This document shows, piece by piece, positions 1 to 8,827 of a stretch of DNA of 56,234 nt. Under the pieces are notes generated by a model. The model ran no database searches. It was given only the letters and a program-made list of their open reading frames with translations, and was not told where the DNA came from. Source of the stretch: an uncultured Bacteroidota bacterium (GTDB lineage: Bacteria; Bacteroidota; Bacteroidia; Bacteroidales; F082); the NCBI GenBank assembly GCA_903891085.1, contig CAITDJ010000031.1, positions 1 to 56,234 on the forward strand. The letters are read 5' to 3'. A program made the translations under genes and the position numbers. Every line of letters begins with the position of its first letter. Position 1 is the stretch's first letter.

Positions 1-20
1 GCTTCACTTTGAGTGAAGCC
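1..20. repeat. Palindromic repeat at left window edge
   Basis: The first bases form a hairpin with arms GCTTCACT and AGTGAAGC around a 3-nt centre. The stretch up to about base 36, read on the minus strand, closely matches the last ~36 bases of the window, so the two edges carry inverted copies of one repeat. The copy is probably truncated by the window edge. It is likely a dispersed intergenic palindrome. Confidence 0.7.
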
Positions 21-36
21 TTGACTAAACTAAAAC

Positions 37-68
37 AAAAAAGGCTGCCCGAAACAGGACAGCCTTTT
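37..68 (-). terminator. Rho-independent terminator of the first T9SS gene
   Basis: On the minus strand an 8-bp GC-rich stem (GGCTGTCC with GGGCAGCC, one U-G pair) is followed by a run of T. It starts about 20 bases past the stop codon at 90, so it ends the minus-strand gene at 90-1931. Confidence 0.8.
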
Positions 69-89
69 ATTTAAATATTTACAAGGTAT

Positions 90-1931
90 TTAGTTAACCA
101 TAAGCTTTTTGGTAACTACATTGTTTCCGGCTTTCACCTTCACAAAATAAATACCTGCATCATAATTACTAACATCAAGTTTAAAATTATGTGCACCGGC
201 GTAGGTGAGTTGTTCAACGCTGGTATAAACTTCCTGTCCGAGCATATTTACCAGACTAATCTCAACACTTACTGCTTTGTCAACATTCAAAATGACGTTG
301 GCAATTGCGCTGGTTGGGTTAGGGCTAACTTGATCAAGACTAATAACATTTGCAGGGGTTTCATCAACACCAACTGAAATATTAACTGAAAGGTAAACCA
401 TATTGTTATCAACCACACCATGTCCTGTAAATCTCTGGTTAATACCAGGAGCGTTATCAGTCTGATAGATCATATGTGCTTTGCTATCAACAGTACCAGC
501 AACTGAAAGGAAAACACATTCGCTGAAAATGTGGAACACATCACTTGTCAGGTCAGTATAAGGACTCCATGTTTGGCCGTAATCATCAGAAAAACGATAC
601 CAGATATGACGGAAGTTGAATTCTTCAGTTGCATAACCGAGTGAAACGCCTGCATAAAATGCATATAACAATTTGTTGGTATGATCGAAAGCCAATTGAG
701 GCATGGAGGTTAGAGAAGCCTGATACGTAGCTATTCCAACAATTGTATCTTCACCATGATCCTGTGCTTCTGCCAATAAGTATTGCGAAGGTATTCCCGA
801 AACATCTAAGATATCAAATCCAACAGAAACTGAGTCCATCGGTTCCATGGTTTCATTCCAATATAAAAGACCATTGGAATAAGGATAAAAACTGGTTGCA
901 GCTCCGGTTCCATCAGCTGAGTGGCACATACGGCCAACAGCAACGTGAACCACACCATTATCATCAATCACGCATGATTGAAAACTATCAATACCACCAT
1001 GTTGTGGTATAGGGAATTCGTTATTAAACCTTGGGGCAGGAGCGATATAATATCTGTATGAATCCCAGGTATCGCCATTATCGACTGATTTAACAACAGT
1101 ACCATCGGTCAAGAAACCACCAACTGAAAAAGCAATGGTTTCACCAACAGGCTCAGCGAAACAATATTCATCACCACCAAACCCAAAAAAATCTTCGGAT
1201 GTAATACCAGGAAGAATAGCATTCAACGGATCCCAGGTTACACCGCCATCGAATGAACGGCTGTATAGCAATGCGCCATCAAGTCCTTCATATACGGTTC
1301 CGCCGTTTGCAACAGAAGGGGCAATAGCGATCACGTGGATTGTTTCATGAAATTCACCGGTTGTAATCATACGTGGCCACAATAAATCTTCGTGACCAGT
1401 AGGTCCAACAAGGGAGAAATTTGACCAGGCCCCAGTTCCTTTTTGAGGACGATGGCTGAACAATAATCCATCGGTTCCACCGGTATGTACAACAACGATT
1501 TCACCGTTTTCACCATAAGGCTGAATAGTAGGCCAACCAACACGAACAGACTCGATACGGGCTGTTGGAGCAGGTCCCCAGGCTGAACCATCAAAATAAT
1601 TGTAACCGGTTCCACGGTCAGTGAAAGCTGTCTCAATTTGACCTTTAGTCCATACTGCACTTATAGTTCCATCAGGAAATGCATGGATACGGCGTCCCAT
1701 GGTCGAATTCGACTGGAGGTCGTAACGTGTTCCACCAAGCACAACATCAGGAGCCTTCACGGATGAAGGTAGTGGTGTTTCACCTGCGAAAGTCTGAGGA
1801 TATTCTGCAACTGCTTCGGTTTTCACAGCTGTGATTTTACTCAATCTTTCAGATTGTTTTTGTAATGCCGATTGGGCAAACAGACCCATTCCTGAGGCAA
1901 TGACCAATGCAGAGAGTAATAGTTTTTTCAT
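90..1931 (-). CDS. Secreted Asp-box (sialidase-like) propeller protein with T9SS sorting domain
   Basis: 613 residues. An N-terminal signal peptide (about residues 1-20, MKKLLLSALVIASG...FAQ) is followed by a large region with at least three Asp-box/BNR motifs of form S-x-D-x-G-x-T-W: SFDGGVTW near 228, SVDNGDTW near 287 and SDDYGQTW near 447. These mark sialidase/VPS10-like beta-propellers. The last ~80 residues, starting VSPNPTSAI and ending KKLMVN, form a type A T9SS sorting domain, so the mature protein is probably exported by the type IX system and surface-attached or released. The sialidase catalytic residues (FRIP arginine, Asp, Tyr/Glu) were not identified, so the Asp boxes alone do not prove glycosidase activity; an adhesin or scaffold role is equally possible. 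It has its own promoter and terminator, so it is probably monocistronic. The neighbour at 2067-4082 has the same architecture. Confidence 0.85.
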   Translation of the reverse strand: MKKLLLSALVIASGMGLFAQSALQKQSERLSKITAVKTEAVAEYPQTFAGETPLPSSVKAPDVVLGGTRYDLQSNSTMGRRIHAFPDGTISAVWTKGQIETAFTDRGTGYNYFDGSAWGPAPTARIESVRVGWPTIQPYGENGEIVVVHTGGTDGLLFSHRPQKGTGAWSNFSLVGPTGHEDLLWPRMITTGEFHETIHVIAIAPSVANGGTVYEGLDGALLYSRSFDGGVTWDPLNAILPGITSEDFFGFGGDEYCFAEPVGETIAFSVGGFLTDGTVVKSVDNGDTWDSYRYYIAPAPRFNNEFPIPQHGGIDSFQSCVIDDNGVVHVAVGRMCHSADGTGAATSFYPYSNGLLYWNETMEPMDSVSVGFDILDVSGIPSQYLLAEAQDHGEDTIVGIATYQASLTSMPQLAFDHTNKLLYAFYAGVSLGYATEEFNFRHIWYRFSDDYGQTWSPYTDLTSDVFHIFSECVFLSVAGTVDSKAHMIYQTDNAPGINQRFTGHGVVDNNMVYLSVNISVGVDETPANVISLDQVSPNPTSAIANVILNVDKAVSVEISLVNMLGQEVYTSVEQLTYAGAHNFKLDVSNYDAGIYFVKVKAGNNVVTKKLMVN

Positions 1932-1976
1932 GTGTATCAGATTTAATTAAACAATTATTTTGTAAAACTGTAGGCG

Positions 1977-2006
1977 CAAAGATAATGTATTTAAAAAGCA
2001 AAACAA
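1977..2006 (-). promoter_or_regulatory. Bacteroidota-type promoter for the gene at 90-1931
   Basis: The minus strand reads TTG (2004-2006), 19 nt spacer, TATCTTTG (1977-1984). This matches the Bacteroidota sigma-ABfr consensus (TTTG at -33, TAnnTTTG at -7). It lies 46 bases upstream of the ATG at 1931. Confidence 0.65.
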
Positions 2007-2014
2007 TTCTGCAA

Positions 2015-2048
2015 AAAAAAAACCGCCATAACTGGCGGTTTTTTTTAT
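2015..2048. terminator. Bidirectional terminator
   Basis: A perfect 8-bp stem, AACCGCCA / TGGCGGTT with a TAAC loop (2021-2040), has runs of A on one side and T on the other. It sits just past the stop of the minus-strand gene ending at 2067 and separates it from the promoter of the next gene. Confidence 0.85.
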
Positions 2049-2066
2049 AATAAATTTTTATCGTAA

Positions 2067-4082
2067 TTACTTCACAATCATTTTGCGGGTAGCTTTTGTT
2101 GCACCAGCTTCAACAGTATAGAAATAAACACCAGTAGGCATATTGTCAGATGGAATGCTCATGGTGAATGAACCGGCTGGTTTGTATCCATAATTATTGG
2201 CATACACTTTTTGTCCGGTAAGGTTATATATTTCAACACTTACATTGGCACCTTTTCCAAGGCTAACATTGATGCTTGTTTCATCGCTGAAAGGATTTGG
2301 GAAGTTTTGGCTGATTTGGGCCTGATTTGCCTGCGCGATTTCTTCTGTTCCAACAACACAGAAATCTGCGTCGGTGAAGAAGAAATTGGTGATGTATTTA
2401 TAAACAACGGCGGTCCCTGGATCAACGTCAGCTGCCATTGGCTGGTAGGTCATCGGGATGGTGTATTTTCCATCAGCATACAAGGAAACATTCGAAACTG
2501 AAGCAAAGGACGCATTCCACATGCCTTCTGAAAGGAAGGTAACGTTTGAAGGAATTGGCTGACCACTTGAACAGGTCAAGTCAGCTGTACCCCATGCATT
2601 CGGGCGAATACCACGACTGAAAATATTTGGACGGGTATTGTCTTCCACTTCTGCCATATCGGTATCAATCCAACTTACAAAAACGGTTTCACGGTCGGGT
2701 GAAGTAGTAATCTGGATTCTATTGTCTTCAGTATAGTCAGTTGGCCAAGTACCACGCAATTGCGTAATGCTTCCGAGTTTAATGGCATACCAGGTTGTTC
2801 CACCATCAGTAGTATAAATGTCATAAGCAGCGAATAAACCACTGGCCGATACGATGCTATAGGCATCAGTTCCAACAACACCGATTACAACGCCGATATG
2901 AAGATTCCCATTGGCATCAACAGTAATATCTTCATCAAATGCTGTAGTATAAGGAATTTCATCGCGTGGAGGAACAGGTGCTTCATATAAGGTAGCAATC
3001 TGCTCGTCGGTCAACAAATCATTTATGATACCTGACATACCATTTGGACCAGCTAATTGAATACCAACAGGATCACTCCAGCTAATACCACCATCAGTAG
3101 TTTTAAAAATAACAGGATAGTAGCCCAAACCACCACCAATTACTTCAGTTGTACCATTGTCAGCTAACATAGAAATATAACCGGTTTGTCCATCAGCAGA
3201 AAAAGCTACTGCTGTGAAAGAAGGACGTGTTGTTGCAGCATCCACAGGAGCATCAAGTAATTCCTGTTCCAAATCATAATCATTTTCACCTTCATTCCAA
3301 ACAAGCCTGTTTACTATGAGACTACTCATATAAACAACTGCACCGCTTGACCAATCCTGATTGATGTCAATAGCATATGCACTTCCATCTGATTTAACAT
3401 CAAAAGCATTCGGAATATACTGATAAAAATCACCATGAGTCGAAATAAGATTCTTGGTAGTATCAGTGAAGTCACCTAAATTAACTCTTCCGTAAGAATA
3501 ACCACCCCAACTATCCGTTGAATTTGAGCCATCCAGATTTGGAGCAAAATAAATCATCCTTGCATTGTTCAGATCGGTGTTACCTGCAGGATTCCAAAGA
3601 CCATGGTTTGGATAACGGCCGGCATCGGTAAAGTATGCTCCACCAGCATTGTTGGTAGCAATATACATTTCGTTCATATTGTCCCAGGTCAAACCACCAT
3701 CCGTCGAAATATCGAAACCAAGGTCGCCTGAATATCCACCTGGATCCTGAACACCACCCATACGGTGAAAATTAGTTACCATATTTAATTCGGGAATAGC
3801 AGCGATAATGGCTTTTTGTCCGCCACCATAACCATAGCTGTAAGCGTTGGCCGATGAACCAATATTAATAATTGTTACTGTGTTTACATCGCGGTCACCC
3901 GATGGGGCTTGCTCTGTCGGTCCGCTTTGCGGCAATACACCGGATTTTACCGGATCAACGCCTGTCATCATTTTTTGAACTGCTTTGAGCTGTGGCAACT
4001 GGGTTTTGAAATTGTAAGTTTGCTGGGCAACTGTTAACATTCCAAATCCAACTGCAAGACTTAAAAGTACAAGTTTTTTCAT
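2067..4082 (-). CDS. Secreted Asp-box propeller protein with T9SS sorting domain
   Basis: 671 residues from the ATG at 4082. The frame stays open upstream to 4217, but the ATG at 4082 opens a typical signal peptide (MKKLVLLSLAVGFGMLTVA) and lies downstream of a TATCTTTG -7 box at 4130-4137, so the longer start is rejected. Asp-box motifs include STDGGLTW, TTDGGISW and TTDGGTTW, each suggesting a propeller blade of the sialidase/VPS10 fold. The C-terminal ~85 residues, starting NFPNPFSDE and ending TRKMIVK, are a T9SS type A sorting domain. It is therefore probably an exported, surface-associated beta-propeller protein; no catalytic site was recognised. The neighbour at 90-1931 shares the layout, though terminators separate the two and they need not be co-transcribed. 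Confidence 0.85.
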   Translation of the reverse strand: MKKLVLLSLAVGFGMLTVAQQTYNFKTQLPQLKAVQKMMTGVDPVKSGVLPQSGPTEQAPSGDRDVNTVTIINIGSSANAYSYGYGGGQKAIIAAIPELNMVTNFHRMGGVQDPGGYSGDLGFDISTDGGLTWDNMNEMYIATNNAGGAYFTDAGRYPNHGLWNPAGNTDLNNARMIYFAPNLDGSNSTDSWGGYSYGRVNLGDFTDTTKNLISTHGDFYQYIPNAFDVKSDGSAYAIDINQDWSSGAVVYMSSLIVNRLVWNEGENDYDLEQELLDAPVDAATTRPSFTAVAFSADGQTGYISMLADNGTTEVIGGGLGYYPVIFKTTDGGISWSDPVGIQLAGPNGMSGIINDLLTDEQIATLYEAPVPPRDEIPYTTAFDEDITVDANGNLHIGVVIGVVGTDAYSIVSASGLFAAYDIYTTDGGTTWYAIKLGSITQLRGTWPTDYTEDNRIQITTSPDRETVFVSWIDTDMAEVEDNTRPNIFSRGIRPNAWGTADLTCSSGQPIPSNVTFLSEGMWNASFASVSNVSLYADGKYTIPMTYQPMAADVDPGTAVVYKYITNFFFTDADFCVVGTEEIAQANQAQISQNFPNPFSDETSINVSLGKGANVSVEIYNLTGQKVYANNYGYKPAGSFTMSIPSDNMPTGVYFYTVEAGATKATRKMIVK

Positions 4083-4129
4083 AATTTTAGGATTAATTGA
4101 ACAATAGTTTTTACTGTTGACATGAATGG

Positions 4130-4137
4130 CAAAGATA
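4130..4137 (-). promoter_or_regulatory. -7 box upstream of the T9SS gene at 2067-4082
   Basis: TATCTTTG on the minus strand, 47 bases before the chosen ATG, matches TAnnTTTG. No clear TTG lies at the right distance upstream. It supports the start at 4082 over the longer frame. Confidence 0.5.
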
Positions 4138-4236
4138 GAAAATTTTAAAAAGTTTGTAAAATTATTTAAAATAATCTTTTCATCAAAAATTGTTCTTCCA
4201 GCGAAGGAGCAACTCAAAAATAGCCGATTATTTCAG

Positions 4237-5319
4237 TTATTCTGTTTCAATTACTTTGTTCACCCGGATTTGTTCGGAATGAAACCGGACACCTGTAAGT
4301 TTGCCATCAGCATTTACTGTCCGGCTTAAGTCCAACTCACTGTCGGTAAGATTATTATAGGTTTTCAGTCCTAATTCAGCGATATTCCAGAAACCGGTGT
4401 TTCCCTTTCCGGAAATGCCGGAGATTTGTTCTTCTACTCTAATGGTTCGTAAGGATATCGCGTTTTTTGCCTTTTGCGCAAGATTTTGGGCAACCAAACC
4501 TACAAGAGATTTCTTTTCGGAGCTTTTTACCGGTGTTAACGATGCAAGGTAATCATGGCCATCAAAATAAAACAAAATGAAATCATCGTCCGCTAAAAAT
4601 GGTTCATTCGTCAACGCAAGTTGCAAGGCAGGTTTAGGTTGAATAGTGGTTAGAATAGTTTCCTGTCGCGGACTGGCTTCAACGACGGTAACGCGCTCAA
4701 TATGTGCAATTTGTGTTTTAGCGCTAAAGTTTTCAGGGATTGCAGTCACAATTTCCGGCCGAACAGAAACAATATTTTCCGTTGTTGTCACTGGTAAAAC
4801 CACAACAGCGTTTTCCTGCAACATCCACCAAACAAACAAACCAAACAGGAATAATACGCTTGCCGCATAAGATAAAACACGTGTTGTTTTCATCGAAACC
4901 GACAAATGCTTCAACGAACTTCTTTCCGGAAAGTGGATTGACAAATCAGGAGAATATTTTGTTTGTTTCAATAGAGCGAAATCACTTGCAAAATCAGGAT
5001 TTAGACGAATGAATTTATCAACATCTGATTGGGTTAAAGTATCGAGTTGATTATCAACGGAAGCCACAAAATATTCGTGACAATTGTTTTCATTAATAAT
5101 TCCAACTTCTTGAATAACAGCACTTTTTAATTCATTCTTTAATTCATAGGTGATGGGTTCGGTTTCAAAATAGACGAAACCGGAAGTGAGATCAGACCAG
5201 GAACCCAATTCGGGATGAAGGTCTACAAATAACTGCAAATCAGCCACCTGAACAGGATCTAATTTTCCATCCAGGTAGTCGATGAGCCAGGCTTCGTAGT
5301 TGTCAATCATTATATTCAT
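4237..5319 (-). CDS. Membrane anti-sigma-factor-like protein
   Basis: 360 residues from the ATG at 5319; a GTG at 5322 and an ATG at 5310 are alternatives. The N-terminal 45 residues (NYEAWLIDYLDGKLDPVQ...) resemble the cytoplasmic helical segment of Bacteroidota anti-sigma proteins, and a second similar stretch follows near 80-115 (CHEYFVASVDNQLD...FIRLNPDF). A single transmembrane helix lies at about 149-168 (LSYAASVLFLFGLFVWWML). The remaining ~190 residues would be periplasmic and show no known domain. The gene lies 95 bp downstream of an ECF sigma factor in the same direction, the standard sigma/anti-sigma order, so it probably holds the sigma factor at the membrane. No FecR domain or adjacent TonB receptor is present, so the signal sensed is unknown. 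Confidence 0.7.
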   Translation of the reverse strand: MNIMIDNYEAWLIDYLDGKLDPVQVADLQLFVDLHPELGSWSDLTSGFVYFETEPITYELKNELKSAVIQEVGIINENNCHEYFVASVDNQLDTLTQSDVDKFIRLNPDFASDFALLKQTKYSPDLSIHFPERSSLKHLSVSMKTTRVLSYAASVLFLFGLFVWWMLQENAVVVLPVTTTENIVSVRPEIVTAIPENFSAKTQIAHIERVTVVEASPRQETILTTIQPKPALQLALTNEPFLADDDFILFYFDGHDYLASLTPVKSSEKKSLVGLVAQNLAQKAKNAISLRTIRVEEQISGISGKGNTGFWNIAELGLKTYNNLTDSELDLSRTVNADGKLTGVRFHSEQIRVNKVIETE

Positions 5320-5414
5320 CACTTCGTTACTATTGTTTCTGTCAGGTTCAAATCCCTGACAATCTTTTTTACTTTTAACTTTTCCCGTCTTGCAGCCGGG
5401 CAGGCACTTTTAAC

Positions 5415-5909
5415 TCAATTCACCTCCAAAACCTTGTCCAGACTGGTAATATAAGATTTCAGTGTCATTCTGGCCCTGAAAATATACACTTTCACCTGGG
5501 CTTCGGTTAACAAAGTAATCTCTCCAATTTCAGCATATGAATAACCTTCATAATCGCGCAATAAGACAACAGTCCTTTGAATTTCAGGTAACTGCGTCAA
5601 TGCTTCGTCAAGTACATCTTTCAGGTCAGAATAGGTATTATATGACTTTTCATTGCTCTGATGACGCTGTTCCAACCTGACCGATCGTTCATCTTTACGA
5701 ATCATATCAATCATGGTATGATATGCTGTAGTAAATAAATATGATTTGCTTTTTAGAACATCCACTTCATCTTTTTTCTGCCACACTTTTGCAAACGACT
5801 CCTGAACGATATCACGTGCTTTTTCTTTATCACGTAAATTCTTGAGAATGAATCGGTAAAGACCATCTGCATGTTCATCCACACATCTATTGTAATCGTT
5901 TCGGGTCAT
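5415..5909 (-). CDS. ECF-family RNA polymerase sigma factor
   Basis: 164 residues, the usual ECF length. Region 2 occupies about residues 5-75, with YRFILKNLRDKEKARDIVQE and FAKVWQKKD for core binding and -10 recognition. Region 4 occupies about 105-160, with LPEIQRTVVLLRDYEGYSYAEIGE followed by the recognition helix TEAQVKVYIFRARMTLK. It would direct RNA polymerase to a small regulon. It is followed by the membrane anti-sigma-like gene, so the two likely form a signal-transduction pair. A strong housekeeping-type promoter lies upstream. Confidence 0.92.
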   Translation of the reverse strand: MTRNDYNRCVDEHADGLYRFILKNLRDKEKARDIVQESFAKVWQKKDEVDVLKSKSYLFTTAYHTMIDMIRKDERSVRLEQRHQSNEKSYNTYSDLKDVLDEALTQLPEIQRTVVLLRDYEGYSYAEIGEITLLTEAQVKVYIFRARMTLKSYITSLDKVLEVN

Positions 5910-5952
5910 AGGCTAACTTACAAACATGTTGTTATGACGGTGTGAAGTGGAA

Positions 5953-5986
5953 CAAAGTTACAATGATTTGGTGAAAAATATCAAAA
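5953..5986 (-). promoter_or_regulatory. Promoter of the ECF sigma / anti-sigma operon
   Basis: The minus strand carries TTTTG (5982-5986), a 21-nt spacer and TAACTTTG (5953-5960), a full match to the Bacteroidota -33/-7 consensus. It lies 44 bases upstream of the sigma factor ATG. Confidence 0.7.
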
Positions 5987-6049
5987 GTTTGTTGACCAGA
6001 TGTTGAGGGTGTGGAAGTTTAAAATCATGAATTAAGGGTATACAACAAT

Positions 6050-6292
6050 TCAATTTGCGATTTGAACACTTTGATCATAAAGGACTTCAGGATCAAAATC
6101 AGCTTCATTTTCCCATTCAATTGTATCAAAACTAACTCTGACTTTTTTAAATTCAGAAATATCTTTCAATTCATGAAAGAGACCCTTTTCAAGATAAGGA
6201 TTCATATCAAATCTACGCTTTTCACCATTATCAAAGGTTAGAATCAAGTGAAAATCATTCATTGCCTTAACATCTATAACAGCAAAATACAT
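6050..6292 (-). CDS. DUF2442 domain protein
   Basis: 80 residues (MYFAVIDVKAMNDFHLILTF...). The pattern of an N-terminal beta strand, 'L.L.FDNGEKR.FD..PYLE.G.F..L', then 'F..V.V..DTIEWENEADFDPE.LY' is that of DUF2442, a small family of unknown biochemical role. It is the second gene of a two-gene set with the DUF4160 gene upstream (57-bp gap, same strand). DUF4160 and DUF2442 genes commonly occur side by side, sometimes in toxin-antitoxin-like settings, but no function is established here. Confidence 0.8.
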   Translation of the reverse strand: MYFAVIDVKAMNDFHLILTFDNGEKRRFDMNPYLEKGLFHELKDISEFKKVRVSFDTIEWENEADFDPEVLYDQSVQIAN

Positions 6293-6349
6293 GGTTCGTT
6301 ATTTTAAAGGTTCAATAGGAAATGGCTTTTCTCCATTTTGACACAGATT

Positions 6350-6565
6350 CTAATTAGCCAACAACTCATCTTTGTGTATTTCAATCCAGGCAGATACAAG
6401 TCGGTTTTGCTTTGGTGGAATTTCCCCAACTAATGTGTTACATGTTGTTATATCTATAATCGTTATGTGATCCTGATAATAGACATGAATATGAGGTGGA
6501 TTATGTTCTTTGGGAGCATAATACATCCTCACAATAATACCGAAAAACATAGATAATGTCGGCAT
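6350..6565 (-). CDS. DUF4160 domain protein
   Basis: 71 residues (MPTLSMFFGIIVRMYY...). The conserved core 'I.MYY..KEHNPPHIHVYYQD' followed by 'GE.P..Q..LV..W...H..EL' is diagnostic of DUF4160. The histidine/proline-rich NPPHIHV stretch is the family hallmark. It is the first gene of the pair with the DUF2442 protein. Function is unknown; a small toxin/antitoxin or regulatory pair is a guess from the gene arrangement only. Confidence 0.85.
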   Translation of the reverse strand: MPTLSMFFGIIVRMYYAPKEHNPPHIHVYYQDHITIIDITTCNTLVGEIPPKQNRLVSAWIEIHKDELLAN

Positions 6566-6695
6566 TCTCTAAACTTTTATTACAAAGATACTAATCAATC
6601 GCAATAAAACAAAACTAACTAAAATTGATTAATAAAAAACCCGATTCATCACAGTCTGCGACTGACAGGCACGTTATCCGTGTTCAATTTCGAAT

Positions 6696-8483
6696 CTAAT
6701 CCAGCTTAAGAATCGCCAAAAATGCCGACTGCGGGACTTCAACATTTCCAACCTGACGCATGCGTTTCTTACCTTTTTTCTGCTTTTCGAGTAGTTTTCG
6801 TTTACGGCTGATATCACCACCATAACATTTGGCAGTAACATCTTTGCGCAAGGCTTTCACTGTTTCACGGGCAATTATTTTTGCCCCAATCGCTGCCTGA
6901 ATGGCAATGTCAAATTGTTGACGAGGAATAAGCTCACGAAGCTTTTCACACATTTTACGTCCAAATGAGTACGCATTGTCACGGTGAATAAGCATGGAAA
7001 GTGCGTCAACGGATTCACCATTGAGAAGCACATCAAGTTTTACAAGGTTTGCGCGCTGCCAACCCTCAATATGGTAATCAAATGAGGCATAACCGCGTGA
7101 AAGTGACTTTAGTTTATCGTAAAAATCAAAAATAATCTCACTCAGTGGCATCTCAAAAGTGATCTCAACACGATCGGAAGTGAGGTAAACCTGATTTTTC
7201 AGGACTCCCCGTTTTTCGATACATAAAGTCATAATGGCACCTTGATATTCCGATTTGGAAATGATTTGGGCAATAATATAAGGTTCTTCAATATAATCAA
7301 GGTAATTAATATCAGGCAAACCGCTCGGATTATGCACCTCAATCATTTCTTTGGCAGTGGTATACGCTTTAAATGAAACGTTTGGGACGGTGGTTATCAC
7401 GTCCATATCAAACTCGCGATCGAGGCGTTCCTGAATGATTTCCATGTGCAGCAAGCCAAGAAAACCACAGCGGAAACCAAATCCGAGTGCCATGGATGAT
7501 TCCGGCTCAAAAACCAAGGAGGCATCGTTCAACTGCAACTTCTCTATGGAGTTACGAAGTTCTTCATAATCGTCTGCATCGACCGGATAAATACCTGCAA
7601 ATACCATGGGTTTCACAATTTCAAAACCAGGAACGATATCGGTTGTCGGACGGGCAACATGCGTAATCGTATCGCCAACTTTTACTTCGCTTGAAATTTT
7701 TATACCCGAAATAATATAACCCACATCACCGGCAGACATTGTTTTGCGTGGAACCTGTTTCAATTTCAACACGCCAATTTCGTCAGCATAATACTCTTTT
7801 TCGGTAGCGATAAACTTCACATGGTCGCCCTTGCTGAAAGTGCCCTGCATGATACGGAAATAAGCGATAATGCCCCGAAATGAATTAAATACAGAATCGA
7901 AAATAAGTGCCTGCAATGGGGCATCCGGATCACCTTTGGGAGCCGGAATGCGGGTCAGGATGGCTTCAAGTATCAAATCTACACCCAAACCTGTTTTGGC
8001 ACTGGCCCGGATGATGTCCTCACGCGGACAACCCAATAATTCAACAATTTGGTCTTCTACCTCATCAGGCATGGCATTATCCATATCCACCTTATTCATG
8101 ACCGGAATAATCTCAAGATCGTGATTCAGCGCAAGATAAAGATTCGAGATCGTCTGTGCCTGAATACCCTGAGTGGCATCGACCACCAGTAAAGCGCCTT
8201 CGCAGGCAGCTATGGAACGAGAAACCTCGTAAGAAAAATCGACATGGCCAGGTGTATCAATCAGGTTAAAAATGAATATTTCACCCTCATGTTCATATTC
8301 CATTTGAATGGCATGACTTTTAATGGTGATACCACGCTCACGCTCAAGATCCATGCTGTCGAGCACCTGATCTTTCTGTTCACGCTCGGTCAGCGTATGG
8401 GTGAATTGAAGCAATCGGTCGGCCAGCGTACTTTTTCCGTGGTCGATATGGGCTATAATACAAAAATTTCTGATATTCTTCAT
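6696..8483 (-). CDS. lepA: Elongation factor 4 (LepA)
   Basis: 595 residues from the ATG at 8483 (E. coli LepA is 599). An in-frame TTG nine bases upstream is less likely. The N-terminal GTPase domain shows [15 protein letters not shown] (P-loop), [11 protein letters not shown] (switch I), [15 protein letters not shown] (G3) and NKVD (G4). EF-G-like domains II, III and V follow, and the LepA-specific C-terminal domain ends with [19 protein letters not shown] and [10 protein letters not shown]. LepA is a ribosome-associated translational GTPase involved in translation initiation/elongation under stress and in 30S assembly. It is divergent from dnaK. No clear terminator is seen downstream. Confidence 0.97.
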   Translation of the reverse strand: MKNIRNFCIIAHIDHGKSTLADRLLQFTHTLTEREQKDQVLDSMDLERERGITIKSHAIQMEYEHEGEIFIFNLIDTPGHVDFSYEVSRSIAACEGALLVVDATQGIQAQTISNLYLALNHDLEIIPVMNKVDMDNAMPDEVEDQIVELLGCPREDIIRASAKTGLGVDLILEAILTRIPAPKGDPDAPLQALIFDSVFNSFRGIIAYFRIMQGTFSKGDHVKFIATEKEYYADEIGVLKLKQVPRKTMSAGDVGYIISGIKISSEVKVGDTITHVARPTTDIVPGFEIVKPMVFAGIYPVDADDYEELRNSIEKLQLNDASLVFEPESSMALGFGFRCGFLGLLHMEIIQERLDREFDMDVITTVPNVSFKAYTTAKEMIEVHNPSGLPDINYLDYIEEPYIIAQIISKSEYQGAIMTLCIEKRGVLKNQVYLTSDRVEITFEMPLSEIIFDFYDKLKSLSRGYASFDYHIEGWQRANLVKLDVLLNGESVDALSMLIHRDNAYSFGRKMCEKLRELIPRQQFDIAIQAAIGAKIIARETVKALRKDVTAKCYGGDISRKRKLLEKQKKGKKRMRQVGNVEVPQSAFLAILKLD

Positions 8484-8827
8484 GGGGGGCAAAGGTAAGG
8501 AAAAAAAAGGTCAGAAGTAGGAAGTCGGAAGTGGGAAGTACAGGCAAATTATCATCTAACAGTGTAATACCACAGGGAAGTGGTGTATAAATAATCATTC
8601 TGGCAACTAATCAACTGTCGTTTTGTCACAGCCATTTGTCAGTTTCAGGCATGTGAACCAATTACTATTTATACTGAAATTCAATCGATTATAAAACTTC
8701 AAACAATCAAAATAAAATTATGAATTGGAGAATCCGATTTGAACTTTTTTGGCACAAAGATTGACAATGGTACTACCAAATAAGTAATTGACTATCAAAT
8801 AACAGATAAAATTAAGGAGAAAACTCA
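8484..8827. other. lepA-dnaK divergent intergenic region
   Basis: 344 bases without a gene. Near lepA, 8513-8539 holds four imperfect copies of a 7-base GGAAGT-type unit. No CIRCE operator (TTAGCACTC-N9-GAGTGCTAA) was seen upstream of dnaK, and no full TAnnTTTG box was found. A good ribosome-binding site (AAGGAG, 8814-8819) precedes the dnaK ATG, which is unusual in this window where most starts lack one. Confidence 0.6.

Noticed and set aside
4083..4217. Upstream in-frame extension of the second T9SS gene
   Set aside because: A signal peptide starts at 4082 and a -7 box lies at 4130-4137, inside the extension.
8484..8827. CIRCE operator or HrcA-type control of dnaK
   Set aside because: No TTAGCACTC-N9-GAGTGCTAA sequence is present.
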